From: Corynebacterium pseudokroppenstedtii
Lineage (GTDB): Bacteria; Actinomycetota; Actinomycetes; Mycobacteriales; Mycobacteriaceae
Length of the DNA stretch: 64,000 nt
Direction of reading: 5' to 3'
NCBI RefSeq assembly: GCF_019754945.1
Contig: NZ_JAEUWU010000004.1
Coordinates: 62,001 to 126,000, forward strand
Both the position numbers and the translations under genes were made by a program. The notes under the pieces were generated by a model. The model saw only the letters and a program-made list of their open reading frames with translations. It ran no database searches and was not told the DNA's origin. Below are positions 25,225 through 33,767 of this stretch, piece by piece (the stretch's first letter is position 1; each line of letters opens with the position of its first letter).

Positions 25225-26604
25225 ATGAGCGTCCCTACTACAGCCCCAAAATTCTCAACGGCTAAGGCCTTACAAAAGAATACGATCGCGGGCGCCATCG
25301 GCGTCTTGGTCCACTGGTTCGACTGGGCAATTTATGCCTACCTAGCGAGCACAATCTCTCACGTCTTTTTCCCCGAGCAGAGCGATACTGCGGCTCTCCT
25401 CTCCGTGTTCGCAATATTCGCAGTGGCCTTCTTCGTCCGCCCACTCGGATCTGTGATTTTCGGCCACATCGGCGACACTCTGGGCAGGAAACGCACCTTA
25501 TCCCTAGTCATCATCATGATGGCAGCCGGCACTCTCCTCATTGGCCTACTGCCCTCCTACTCCACAATCGGGATCTGGTCGCCTATCCTCTTGGTGGCTG
25601 CTCGCATAATTCAGGGAATCGCGGCCGGTGGCGAGTTTGGTTCTGCAGCCGCTTTCCTCGCGGAATATTCACCGCGGCACCGCCGTGGCTTCGGAACCTC
25701 CTGGATTGAATTCGGTTCCGTTCTCGGCTTCCTTCTCGCTTCTCTGGTCGTCGCAGGCATGCATATGACAATCACCACCGATCAAACAACCGCTTGGGGC
25801 TGGAGAATCCCGTTTCTCCTGACAGTGCCGCTCGCTGCGATCGGTCTGTGGATTCGCCTGAAAATCGAGGACACCCCCGAATTTCAGGTACTGCAGGACC
25901 AGGACGCTGTGCCCGACGCCCCCATCAAAGAGGTTTTCCGGCAAAATGGAAAACAGTTCTTCCAAACAATTGGCATTGAAATCTTCATGAACTGTACCTT
26001 CTACGTCGTGATGGTGTATTTGCTGACCTACCAGGAGACCGTCGCCGGTATTGATTCGGGTGTAGCCTCCACGCTCTCCACAGTCGCCTCTCTCATTGCC
26101 ATCCTGCTCATCCCCCTCTCCGGCATTTTTTCGGACCGGATCGGGCGTAAGCCAATCCTTTTCACTGCTGGAATTCTGCTTCTCGTGGTAGCGTTCCCCC
26201 TGTTTAGTTTAATGAAGAGCAGTGCCGTAGCTCACAGCTTGCTGGCCACCCTAGGCCTGGCAGCTCCGCTAGCGCTCATCCTAGGTACCCACTCAGCAAC
26301 AGTGTCGGAGTTGTTCCCGACCCGCACCCGCCAGTCAGGTCTTTCCATAGCTTACTCGATTGCGGGCGCATTCTTCGCTGGAACTCTTCCTTACATCAAT
26401 ACCTGGCTTATCTACGTTACTGGAAATGACATGATTCCCGCCTACACCCTGATGGTCGTTGCAATGATCGGCCTTATCACGGTGGCGACCATTCCCGAGA
26501 CTAAAGGGATCGCCCTCCTGCACGCATCAGACCTGAAGAAAGCAAAGTCCCCGTCGACTCAGAAGACCGATCTAAATGGCCAACGGGACCCGAGACTTAC
26601 TTAA
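25225..26604 (+). CDS. MFS transporter, metabolite:H+ symporter type
   Basis: The protein has 459 residues and twelve transmembrane segments. The metabolite:H+ symporter pattern is visible: FDWAIYAYLASTISHVFFPE, RPLGSVIFGHIGDTLGRKRT (loop 2-3), RIIQGIAAGGEFGSAAAFLA and a repeat GIFSDRIGRKPILF. Relatives import proline/betaine, citrate, alpha-ketoglutarate or aromatic acids. AGAGGGGA stands before the ATG. It likely brings in the substrate handled by the divergent monooxygenase/M20 operon. The leader at 25137-25210 may control translation. Confidence 0.9.
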   Translation: MSVPTTAPKFSTAKALQKNTIAGAIGVLVHWFDWAIYAYLASTISHVFFPEQSDTAALLSVFAIFAVAFFVRPLGSVIFGHIGDTLGRKRTLSLVIIMMAAGTLLIGLLPSYSTIGIWSPILLVAARIIQGIAAGGEFGSAAAFLAEYSPRHRRGFGTSWIEFGSVLGFLLASLVVAGMHMTITTDQTTAWGWRIPFLLTVPLAAIGLWIRLKIEDTPEFQVLQDQDAVPDAPIKEVFRQNGKQFFQTIGIEIFMNCTFYVVMVYLLTYQETVAGIDSGVASTLSTVASLIAILLIPLSGIFSDRIGRKPILFTAGILLLVVAFPLFSLMKSSAVAHSLLATLGLAAPLALILGTHSATVSELFPTRTRQSGLSIAYSIAGAFFAGTLPYINTWLIYVTGNDMIPAYTLMVVAMIGLITVATIPETKGIALLHASDLKKAKSPSTQKTDLNGQRDPRLT

Positions 26605-26755
26605 CCACTCCCACGCGCTCCCCGTGTGGGCCTACCCAAACGCTGCAGGCTCCATCCAGACCAGCGCGCACTGGTCGCCCGGGACTCTGATACTCCGACT
26701 TTGCATTCAGCCTGATTCGCTCGGGGGTTCGTTCCGGTCCATGACCTAAAAGGAT

Positions 26756-26850
26756 TTGAACACACCTAGCAAGTACAGTCCCGATGTGCGGGCCAAAGCC
26801 GTACATATAGCCGATGGCCATCCTGATACTTGTCGCTTAACCGACTTACT
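26756..26850 (+). pseudogene. IS3-type transposase OrfA, N-terminal remnant
   Basis: From a TTG at 26756 the plus strand reads LNTPSKYSPDVRAKAVHIAD, then GHPD. The K-Y-S-P-x-x-R-x-K-A-V pattern is the typical N-terminus of IS3-family OrfA proteins. An AAAAGG ribosome-binding-like site precedes it. After about 25 residues the similarity stops where the rlmB-like gene begins on the other strand. It is a broken insertion-sequence end at the border of the catabolic cluster. Confidence 0.5.
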
Positions 26851-27808
26851 GCCCCCGAGGCTTCACCGCGCGACGCTGCCGCGCAAACTCACTCAGCACC
26901 ACACCGGCCGCCACGGACGCGTTGAGTGACTCAACATTGTCCGCCATCGGGATCGACATGATCGTGTCACACGTCTCGGACACCAAACGGGACAGGCCCT
27001 TGCCCTCAGATCCGACAACCACCACGACCGGAGTCGTCCCATCGTAGGTATCCAAAGTATGGTCCCCGCCAGCATCCAAACCGACGACCTGGTAACCCTC
27101 TTTTTGGAACTGCTTGAGCGTGCGAGTCATATTCGTCGCCTTCGCGACGGGGAGGCGCGCAGCCGTACCCGCCGAGGTCCGCCACGCCACCGCCGTCACC
27201 GACGCACTCCGGCGCTCCGGGATGACCACGCCGTGACCACCAAACGCAGCCACTGAACGGATCACGGCACCCAAGTTTCTCGGATCCGTGATGTTATCCA
27301 GGCACACGATCAATCCCGGCGACGATGACGCGTGGGCGCGATCAATCAAATCCTGAACGTCAACATACTGGTATTCCGGAACCAGCAACCCGAGGCCCTG
27401 GTGCATCCCGTTCCCGGTCATCCGGTCCAGCTCAATGCGCGGAACCTCCAGGACAGTGATCGCACGATCACCGGCAACGCGCACTGCCTCGGTTAGGCGG
27501 TCGTCATTATCGGTGCCCTCCGCAACGTACAAAGCCGTCGCCGGAACCTTCGCCCGCAGGCACTCCACAACCGGGTTGCGGCCAACAACAAGCTCCGAAC
27601 CATGCAAATTACGCCGGTCGTGACGCCCGGACGCCTTCCGCTGCTGCTCGACCTTCCGCTTGTGCGCCTTGTGGTACACGCGGTCTTCAGCCTTCGGCGT
27701 CGGCCCCTTGCCGCGCAAGCCGCGGCGTCGCTGACCACCAGAACCCTTCGTCGCACCCTTCTTGTTCGATTTACGAATAGCACCATGGTTCCGTGAATGA
27801 CCTGCCAT
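26846..27808 (-). CDS. rlmB: 23S rRNA (guanosine-2'-O)-methyltransferase, RlmB/TrmH family
   Basis: The protein has 320 residues. The first 70 are very basic ([20 protein letters not shown]). The SpoU substrate-binding domain starts at [20 protein letters not shown], and the knotted methyltransferase domain shows [40 protein letters not shown] and [20 protein letters not shown]. It methylates a ribose in 23S rRNA (G2251 by analogy). It lies 81 bases downstream of cysS in the same direction, an order common in actinobacteria. Confidence 0.88.
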   Translation of the reverse strand: MAGHSRNHGAIRKSNKKGATKGSGGQRRRGLRGKGPTPKAEDRVYHKAHKRKVEQQRKASGRHDRRNLHGSELVVGRNPVVECLRAKVPATALYVAEGTDNDDRLTEAVRVAGDRAITVLEVPRIELDRMTGNGMHQGLGLLVPEYQYVDVQDLIDRAHASSSPGLIVCLDNITDPRNLGAVIRSVAAFGGHGVVIPERRSASVTAVAWRTSAGTAARLPVAKATNMTRTLKQFQKEGYQVVGLDAGGDHTLDTYDGTTPVVVVVGSEGKGLSRLVSETCDTIMSIPMADNVESLNASVAAGVVLSEFARQRRAVKPRGQ

Positions 27809-27889
27809 TAATCCTCCTTATGCCCCCAGCTGCCTATGTACTCCCGGGCCCGTCGTGTTCGGGGCCCGATTTCTCAGCGCCCGACGATC

Positions 27890-29311
27890 CTACTGCTCCG
27901 ACAGCTCCCACTCGGCCCCAGCGGGAGTATCGGTCACAACGATGCCCGCAGCTGCCAACCGATCGCGCACCGCATCGGCCGTCGCCCAGTCTTTCTCGGC
28001 GCGAGCTTTCGCACGGATATCCAACTCCGCGCGAACCAACGTATCCAAGGCGTCGTGTTCCACACCGGACTCCGCGGCAATCTCCTGCCACTTCTCGTCC
28101 AACGGGTCAACACCCAGCACACCAAGCATCGCACGAACCTGCTCACCTGCAGATATCACATTCTCGACGGCATCACTATCGCCACGACGAGCCGCATCCA
28201 GTCGCGAATTAGCCCAACGAACAACATTGTGTACCTCAGCCAACGCGGCAGGAACGCCAATGTCATCATTCATCGCATCAGTGAACGCGTCCGTGACCTC
28301 GGAGCGACCCAAGGTGCGGTTATTCTTCGCCGCCACACTCGATGCCGCGTGAACAAACTTCTCCAAACGCCGATACCCGGCGGCTGCCTCACGCAGAGCG
28401 TCCTCGGAGAACTCCAACATGGAGCGATAATGCGCTGACCCCAAGTAATAACGCAGCTCAACCGGCCGGACGATCTGAAGAAGGTTAGGCACGGACAGCA
28501 CATTGCCCAAGGACTTCGACATCTTCTCGCCAGCCATGGTCACCCAGCCGTTATGCATCCAATAGCGGGCGAATCCATCACCCGCAGCATGGGCCTGAGC
28601 GATCTCGTTCTCATGGTGCGGGAATTTCAAATCCAGGCCACCGGCGTGGATATCAAACTCCGCGTCCAAATACTTCGTGGCCATCGTCGTGCACTCCAAG
28701 TGCCACCCCGGACGGCCACGACCCCACGGAGTATCCCAACTCGGCTCCCCCGGCTTCGCAGCCTTCCATAACGTGAAGTCACGCGGATCGCGCTTACCCG
28801 TTCCCGCGGATTCGCCCTGGTCCATCTCGTCGAGCTTCTGGCCAGACAGGGAACCATAATCAGGCAAGGACATCGGACTCAAGTATACGTTTCCATCCAC
28901 AGCGTAGCCGTGGCCAGCGTCGATAATCCGCTGCATGTACTCGATCATTTCAGGAACATGCCCCGTCGCATGAGGCTCCAAAGACGGCGGCGTCACGCCC
29001 AACTGATCGTAGGCCCACTGGAACTCGCGCTCATACGTCGCGGCCCATTCCCACCAGGGGCGATTGTGTTCCGCGGCCTTGTTCAAAATCTTGTCATCGA
29101 TATCAGTGACGTTCCGGATGAACGCCACATCGAGGCCCATGTAGGTCAGCCAATTACGCAAAATATCGAAAGCCACGCCCGAACGCAGGTGGCCAATATG
29201 CGGTGCCGACTGCACTGTCGCACCACACAAATACACCGACGCATGCCCCTCGCGGAGGGGAACAAAATCACGTAACTGACGGGACGCGGAATCGAAAATA
29301 CGTAAAGTCAC
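27890..29311 (-). CDS. cysS: Cysteinyl-tRNA synthetase
   Basis: The protein has 473 residues. The class I signature is [20 protein letters not shown] (Cys zinc ligand and HIGH near 29-42) and the second is KMSKSLGN near 265. Zinc ligands Cys, Cys, His, Glu appear as WHLECTTM and FPHHENE. It loads cysteine on tRNA-Cys. The mycothiol enzyme MshC is a related but shorter protein; length and motifs favour CysS. It follows carD by 40 bases. Confidence 0.94.
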   Translation of the reverse strand: MTLRIFDSASRQLRDFVPLREGHASVYLCGATVQSAPHIGHLRSGVAFDILRNWLTYMGLDVAFIRNVTDIDDKILNKAAEHNRPWWEWAATYEREFQWAYDQLGVTPPSLEPHATGHVPEMIEYMQRIIDAGHGYAVDGNVYLSPMSLPDYGSLSGQKLDEMDQGESAGTGKRDPRDFTLWKAAKPGEPSWDTPWGRGRPGWHLECTTMATKYLDAEFDIHAGGLDLKFPHHENEIAQAHAAGDGFARYWMHNGWVTMAGEKMSKSLGNVLSVPNLLQIVRPVELRYYLGSAHYRSMLEFSEDALREAAAGYRRLEKFVHAASSVAAKNNRTLGRSEVTDAFTDAMNDDIGVPAALAEVHNVVRWANSRLDAARRGDSDAVENVISAGEQVRAMLGVLGVDPLDEKWQEIAAESGVEHDALDTLVRAELDIRAKARAEKDWATADAVRDRLAAAGIVVTDTPAGAEWELSEQ

Positions 29312-29351
29312 GCCCCCAGCTTATCGGTTCGGAGCGTGACCTAGCGAAAAA

Positions 29352-29942
29352 CTAATCCTCGACGTCCTCGTCCAAGTCGATAATGTCGGAATCATCCGAG
29401 GGGCCCGGCTTCTTCGTCGAGTCCTCGTCCTCCCCCAACAGCTTGGCGCGGTGCCGGGCAATAGCCTCTTGGGCCTCCTGGTACATCGCGTCGGCCTTGG
29501 CGTCGTCAGTGCCGTCGGCAAGGGCGAGCTCACCCACCAACACCTGGCGAGCCTTCGCCAACATGCGCTTCTCACCAGCGGAAAGGCCGCGGTCTTGGTC
29601 GCGACGCCACAGGTCACGAACAACCTCTGCAACCTTGTTCACATCGCCCGACGCCAAACGCTCCTGGTTGGCCTTGTACCGACGGGACCAGTTGCCGGCC
29701 TCTTCAACATCGGTTTCACGGAGAACGCTGAAAACCTTGAGGAGCCCCTCTTCCCCAACAACATCGCGAACACCGACAGACTCCGCGTTCTTTTCCGGAA
29801 CACGGACCGTTAAGTCTCCCTGGTGAACCTTCAGGACCAAATAATCGACAGTCTCACCTTTAATCTGGCGCTGCTCTTTCTTTTCAATGACGGCAGCACC
29901 ATGATGCGGGTAAACGACGGTATCCCCAATGTTGAATTCCAT
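29352..29942 (-). CDS. carD: CarD family RNA-polymerase-binding regulator
   Basis: The protein has 196 residues. The N-terminal RNAP-interacting domain opens [20 protein letters not shown] and has [20 protein letters not shown]. The helical DNA-binding part includes [40 protein letters not shown] and [20 protein letters not shown]. An acidic tail ([14 protein letters not shown]) is added to the usual length of about 162 residues. CarD stabilises open promoter complexes, notably at rRNA promoters. A TATGAT -10-like element lies upstream near 30022-30027 on the minus strand. Confidence 0.93.
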   Translation of the reverse strand: MEFNIGDTVVYPHHGAAVIEKKEQRQIKGETVDYLVLKVHQGDLTVRVPEKNAESVGVRDVVGEEGLLKVFSVLRETDVEEAGNWSRRYKANQERLASGDVNKVAEVVRDLWRRDQDRGLSAGEKRMLAKARQVLVGELALADGTDDAKADAMYQEAQEAIARHRAKLLGEDEDSTKKPGPSDDSDIIDLDEDVED

Positions 29943-30186
29943 GAGTCCCTTCAGATCCGCCGCGCACGCCCACCGCGTGCGGACAGGTAAACCAGTGTGA
30001 AAATTTACGTTTCAGCGCGTCTATCATAGCACTACCCCCTGATTAGCCACGACGAACGTCACAAGACTATGTGGAAACAGATACGTCGCGTTAATGTAAT
30101 AATTAAATTCTGTGCGCTGAACAGAAAACCCTGACGCAAAATAAGACGAATACGTGGCTGCCCCACAGCTTCCTATGGAGGACAAA

Positions 30187-30813
30187 ATGTCGTTGAAGTC
30201 GGCTTCCCTACGTTCCGGCATCGCCATTGTCGCTGCCGGTTCCGCACTGGCCCTCAGTGCATGCGGCGCGGGCCAAATTTCCCAGACCGCCAACCAAGTC
30301 CCCGCCGTCGACGGGGGAGCAGCCAATGCTGAGGACAACAACATCACGCTGCGCGATGTGACCGTCCAGCCCAAGACCGACGACCACGGTGGTGCCGTCG
30401 CCTTCGCTCTTTCTAACATCGACCCCACCAATACTGAGCGCCAGCTGCAGCGTATTAGCGTCGATGGCCAAGAGGTCAAGGTCGATGGCAACAAGGATCT
30501 GAAGCCACAGTGCCAGATCGTCGGCAATAACGAAAAGGCCATCGAGGCCATGGGGGCCAACGATGTGCACACCAACAGCTCCGCGTCGGAGAGCGCCAAG
30601 GCTGATCCCAATGGCGAATCGCGCATCAACTGCGTCAGCTACGTTCACACCAGTTTCGACGGGACCCCCACGCCAGGGACCGCCGTCAACGTCACCTTCA
30701 CCCTGGATAACGGTGAGGTTTCCATGAAGGCCCCGGTCGCTGCGTCCGTTCCGGAAGCTGGCCAGACCTACCGTGACAAGGAAGGCGTTTTGAAGGACGA
30801 GTTCAGCAATTAA
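30187..30813 (+). CDS. Putative lipoprotein (LpqE-like)
   Basis: From the ATG at 30187, preceded by GGAGG, the protein has 208 residues. A lipoprotein signal ends at Cys26 (ALSAC). The mature part is a predicted beta-rich domain: NNITLRDVTVQPKTDDHGGA, FALSNIDPTNTERQLQRISV and VNVTFTLDNGEVSMKAPVAA. This resembles actinobacterial LpqE and copper-chaperone-like (PCu_A-related) surface lipoproteins, whose role is not settled. It is divergent from carD, as in related genomes. Confidence 0.72.
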   Translation: MSLKSASLRSGIAIVAAGSALALSACGAGQISQTANQVPAVDGGAANAEDNNITLRDVTVQPKTDDHGGAVAFALSNIDPTNTERQLQRISVDGQEVKVDGNKDLKPQCQIVGNNEKAIEAMGANDVHTNSSASESAKADPNGESRINCVSYVHTSFDGTPTPGTAVNVTFTLDNGEVSMKAPVAASVPEAGQTYRDKEGVLKDEFSN

Positions 30814-30971
30814 TAGCTGACTGAGAGCTAAAGCGCAGCTAGGTAGACCGAAGTCCCGGAGGCTAGTTCACAGTGAACTCTTCCGGGGCTTTGTAATGTC
30901 GCGGTGTCGCTCTGTCACTTTGTCGTTCTGCCGCTGTCACGCACGGGCGGCCACACGCCGCCACCCTGCTG

Positions 30972-31685
30972 CTACGTCAGGTTAAACGTCGTCGGCTCTG
31001 AGTGCTGATCACCAATCAAGGTGTGCAGGTAATACGAGCCACTAGGGACGGCGACGCGGTCCGAGCACTCGCCCGGCGCGGACGTCGTCCGGGACCAACT
31101 CAGCATGTAATTCTTCGTCTGACCAGCGCCGATATCCAACGCGCCCGTTGCTGCCGGATTGTTGCAGTCCACATCGGACCAGACGCGCTCATTGGTCTCG
31201 AGGTTGTAGACCTCAAACTTCATCGGAGCCTTAGCCAGGTCCACATGGCAGGACCCCTTGGTGGGATTATGCGCGATCAAGTAGAAGCGCGGCATCTGCC
31301 CCGGCTCGTAAGAATCCGCATCCGTGCGCGCCTCAACCTGCAGGTCATTGACATTGCACGTCTCTTTCGCGTCGGGTGCCACCGACGGCTCTTCTGAAGC
31401 GTCAGGCTCTTCCGACTCGGACTCATCAGGATTCTCAGATTCCGACGATGGACGCGTGCTTTCCGACGAGCGCGACGACGTCGTCGGTTTTGTCGACTTC
31501 GTCGTGGTCGTCATGACGCTGGATTCCGTCGCGGTTGATGACGAGTTCCCGCCTCCGCTCAAGGCCGAAATGATCCACCACAACAACGCGATGACAACAA
31601 CCACGATGACGACGGCAGCGATTCTCCGCCGGCGATAGATCTCGGGTGGATGTGGAAGACCGTTGTAGTTACCTTGAGCGCTCAC
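30972..31685 (-). CDS. Membrane-anchored protein with Ser/Thr/Glu linker
   Basis: The protein has 237 residues. A cytoplasmic tip with RRRR, one membrane span (about 22-43, AAVVIVVVVIALLWWIISAL), a 75-residue linker rich in Ser, Thr, Glu and Pro, and an outer domain with four cysteines (TCNVNDLQVEARTDADSYEP, KGSCHVDLAK, DCNNPAATG, APGECSDRVAVPSGSYYL). The outer domain looks like an immunoglobulin-type beta-sandwich seen in other actinobacterial surface proteins. No function is known. Confidence 0.75.
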   Translation of the reverse strand: MSAQGNYNGLPHPPEIYRRRRIAAVVIVVVVIALLWWIISALSGGGNSSSTATESSVMTTTTKSTKPTTSSRSSESTRPSSESENPDESESEEPDASEEPSVAPDAKETCNVNDLQVEARTDADSYEPGQMPRFYLIAHNPTKGSCHVDLAKAPMKFEVYNLETNERVWSDVDCNNPAATGALDIGAGQTKNYMLSWSRTTSAPGECSDRVAVPSGSYYLHTLIGDQHSEPTTFNLT

Positions 31686-31800
31686 GTGACTAGATTAACG
31701 GGAACTCGCGCTGCCCCGCCGGAAAGCGGACGGCGTGTCACCTCATGGGAGGTCTGGGAGTCCGACGCGGAGTGGTTGTGCGCGCCCGGCCCGCTGCGGT

Positions 31801-32469
31801 TCACGGCATCGCAACGCCGCGCGCGGTCACCGCCTCTACCTGGCCGTTTTCCAGTAAATACCGGAGACCAACAACGCCGACGGTGCCGTCGGCAAGCTTT
31901 GATGTGATTTCCGGGCTGCGGCCGACCACGTGATCAACAATGGACCGCACATGCTGCTTTTCGTAGTCGTCGGTGGTGGTGTGCCCCTTAGAGCGGGCAA
32001 CCATGACCGATGGCGCGACTTTCTCCACCAGCACGCGCTGGAAGGATTCCGGGACGGCACCCTGAGTCATGGCCTCCGAGGCGGCTTTGACTGCGCCGCA
32101 GCTCTCGTGCCCCAGGACCACGACCAGTGAGACACCGAGGCCCTCCACCGCGAACTCAAGGGAGGCCAGCACAGACATGTCCACGATCTCGCCCGCTGTG
32201 CGGATCACGAAGACATCGCCAAAGCCCTGGTCAAAGAGCAATTCGACAGGCACACGGGAGTCCGAGCACGCCAGAACCACGGCCTTCGGAGCCTGCCCCT
32301 GGGTCAGGCTGGACAGCCGGTCGCGATCCTGGTGCGGGCGCAATGCCTTGCCCTGCACGAAGCGGTCGTTGCCGTCCAGCAACTGCTGCAACACGGCCTG
32401 CGGGGTGCGATCGTCCGCGTTCGTACTGGGAGTGGGCTGCGGGTCGGAGCCGGGTGCTGATGTCGTCAT
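31801..32469 (-). CDS. Beta-class carbonic anhydrase
   Basis: From the ATG at 32469, with a strong GGAGG upstream, the protein has 222 residues. The zinc ligands are visible: Cys in VLACSDSRVPVE, and His and Cys in VLGHESCGAV; the Asp-Arg dyad is in the first motif. It interconverts CO2 and bicarbonate, supplying bicarbonate for carboxylations. The frame stays open to 32517, but the upstream residues are not family-like. It is divergent from mutY. Confidence 0.93.
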   Translation of the reverse strand: MTTSAPGSDPQPTPSTNADDRTPQAVLQQLLDGNDRFVQGKALRPHQDRDRLSSLTQGQAPKAVVLACSDSRVPVELLFDQGFGDVFVIRTAGEIVDMSVLASLEFAVEGLGVSLVVVLGHESCGAVKAASEAMTQGAVPESFQRVLVEKVAPSVMVARSKGHTTTDDYEKQHVRSIVDHVVGRSPEITSKLADGTVGVVGLRYLLENGQVEAVTARGVAMP

Positions 32470-32688
32470 GAGAATCCTCCGGATGAAAAGTCCACATACT
32501 GGTTGGCTGATTGCCACTACTCGTCATGGGTGGCTCTACCTCTGCTCATCACCGGCGCGCGTCATCAGGGGCACACGGACACGCAGGTCACCACCGGGCG
32601 ATGTGATCAGGGGCGTCACTCAATAACCGTACTCAGCCCCGTGACCGCCCGCAGCAACTCACTCGCCACAGCACTACAATCATTCGCA

Positions 32689-33732
32689 ATGTCTACTGGC
32701 CATTCAGAACCTTTTCTTGTCGACGAACTCAACGACTGGTTTATCCTGGCGGGCCGCCATCTCCCCTGGCGTGAGCCCGGGTGCTCCGCGTGGGGAGTTC
32801 TCCTCAGCGAGGTCATGAGCCAGCAAACGCCGGTCTCCCGCGTCGAACCTGCGTGGCGCGAATGGATGGACCGTTGGCCCACTCCAGCCGATTTCGCCCG
32901 CGCCGGGCGTGATGAGGTCCTTCGCGCGTGGGGTCGTCTCGGCTATCCTCGTCGCGCGCTTCGGCTTCACGAGTGCGCGCGGAGGATCGTCGATAAGCAT
33001 TCTGGTGCGGTGCCGACCACGGTGGATGAGCTGCTTGATTTGCCCGGTATCGGTGAGTACACCGCGCGGGCGGTGGCCTGTTTTGCTTACGGGTGGGCGG
33101 TGCCTGTCGTGGATACGAATATTCGGCGTGTGATGGCGCGCGCTGTTCACGGGAAGTATTTGCAGGGCCCGGCGCGGCGCGCGGATCTGGATGATATGCG
33201 GGCGCTGATGCCGATATCGGAGGAACAAGCCGGCTCCTCGGTGGGCGCGATTGTGCAGCGCATTCGGGAGAAGGCTGGAATGCCCGAGATCCCTGTCGAG
33301 GCCGGGACTTTTTTCGACGGTCCTGGCGTCGGGCTCGGGCATCTGAGCAATGAGCAGCTGACGGATGTGGAGCGCTCTGCCGTATTTTCGGCGTCAATCA
33401 TGGAGCTCGGCGCGCTGGTGTGCACGTCGCGAGTGGCACGCTGCGAGCAGTGCCCCCTTGTTCGCACATGTGCGTGGCGCCTGGCGGGCTGCCCGGAGCC
33501 AACCGAATCGGAACGGTCCGCTGTGGCGCGCCGGGTGCAGAAGTTTGAAGGCACGGATCGACAAGTCCGCGGTGCGATCATGAAGGTTCTGCGCGAGGCG
33601 ACTGGCCCCGTTGATAGGGACGCGATCGCACACGCGTCGAAGGACGAGGAACAGCTCCACCGAGCCCTCCAGTCACTCCTGGTTGATGAGCTCGTTGTGG
33701 ACACGGATGGAAAGCTAGGGCTCCCTCGATAG
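32689..33732 (+). CDS. mutY: A/G-specific adenine glycosylase MutY
   Basis: From the ATG at 32689 the protein has 347 residues. The helix-hairpin-helix is LLDLPGIGEYTARAVACFAY with the catalytic Asp in VVDTNIRRVMAR. The iron-sulfur loop is C-x6-C-x2-C-x5-C (VCTSRVARCEQCPLVRTC). A C-terminal domain follows. It removes A opposite 8-oxoguanine. The frame is open upstream to 32503 but those residues overlap the carbonic anhydrase promoter region and are not MutY-like. Confidence 0.93.
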   Translation: MSTGHSEPFLVDELNDWFILAGRHLPWREPGCSAWGVLLSEVMSQQTPVSRVEPAWREWMDRWPTPADFARAGRDEVLRAWGRLGYPRRALRLHECARRIVDKHSGAVPTTVDELLDLPGIGEYTARAVACFAYGWAVPVVDTNIRRVMARAVHGKYLQGPARRADLDDMRALMPISEEQAGSSVGAIVQRIREKAGMPEIPVEAGTFFDGPGVGLGHLSNEQLTDVERSAVFSASIMELGALVCTSRVARCEQCPLVRTCAWRLAGCPEPTESERSAVARRVQKFEGTDRQVRGAIMKVLREATGPVDRDAIAHASKDEEQLHRALQSLLVDELVVDTDGKLGLPR

Positions 33733-33767
33733 CCCTAGCCGAGCAGGTTTGGGGCCGGGTCCTTTAA

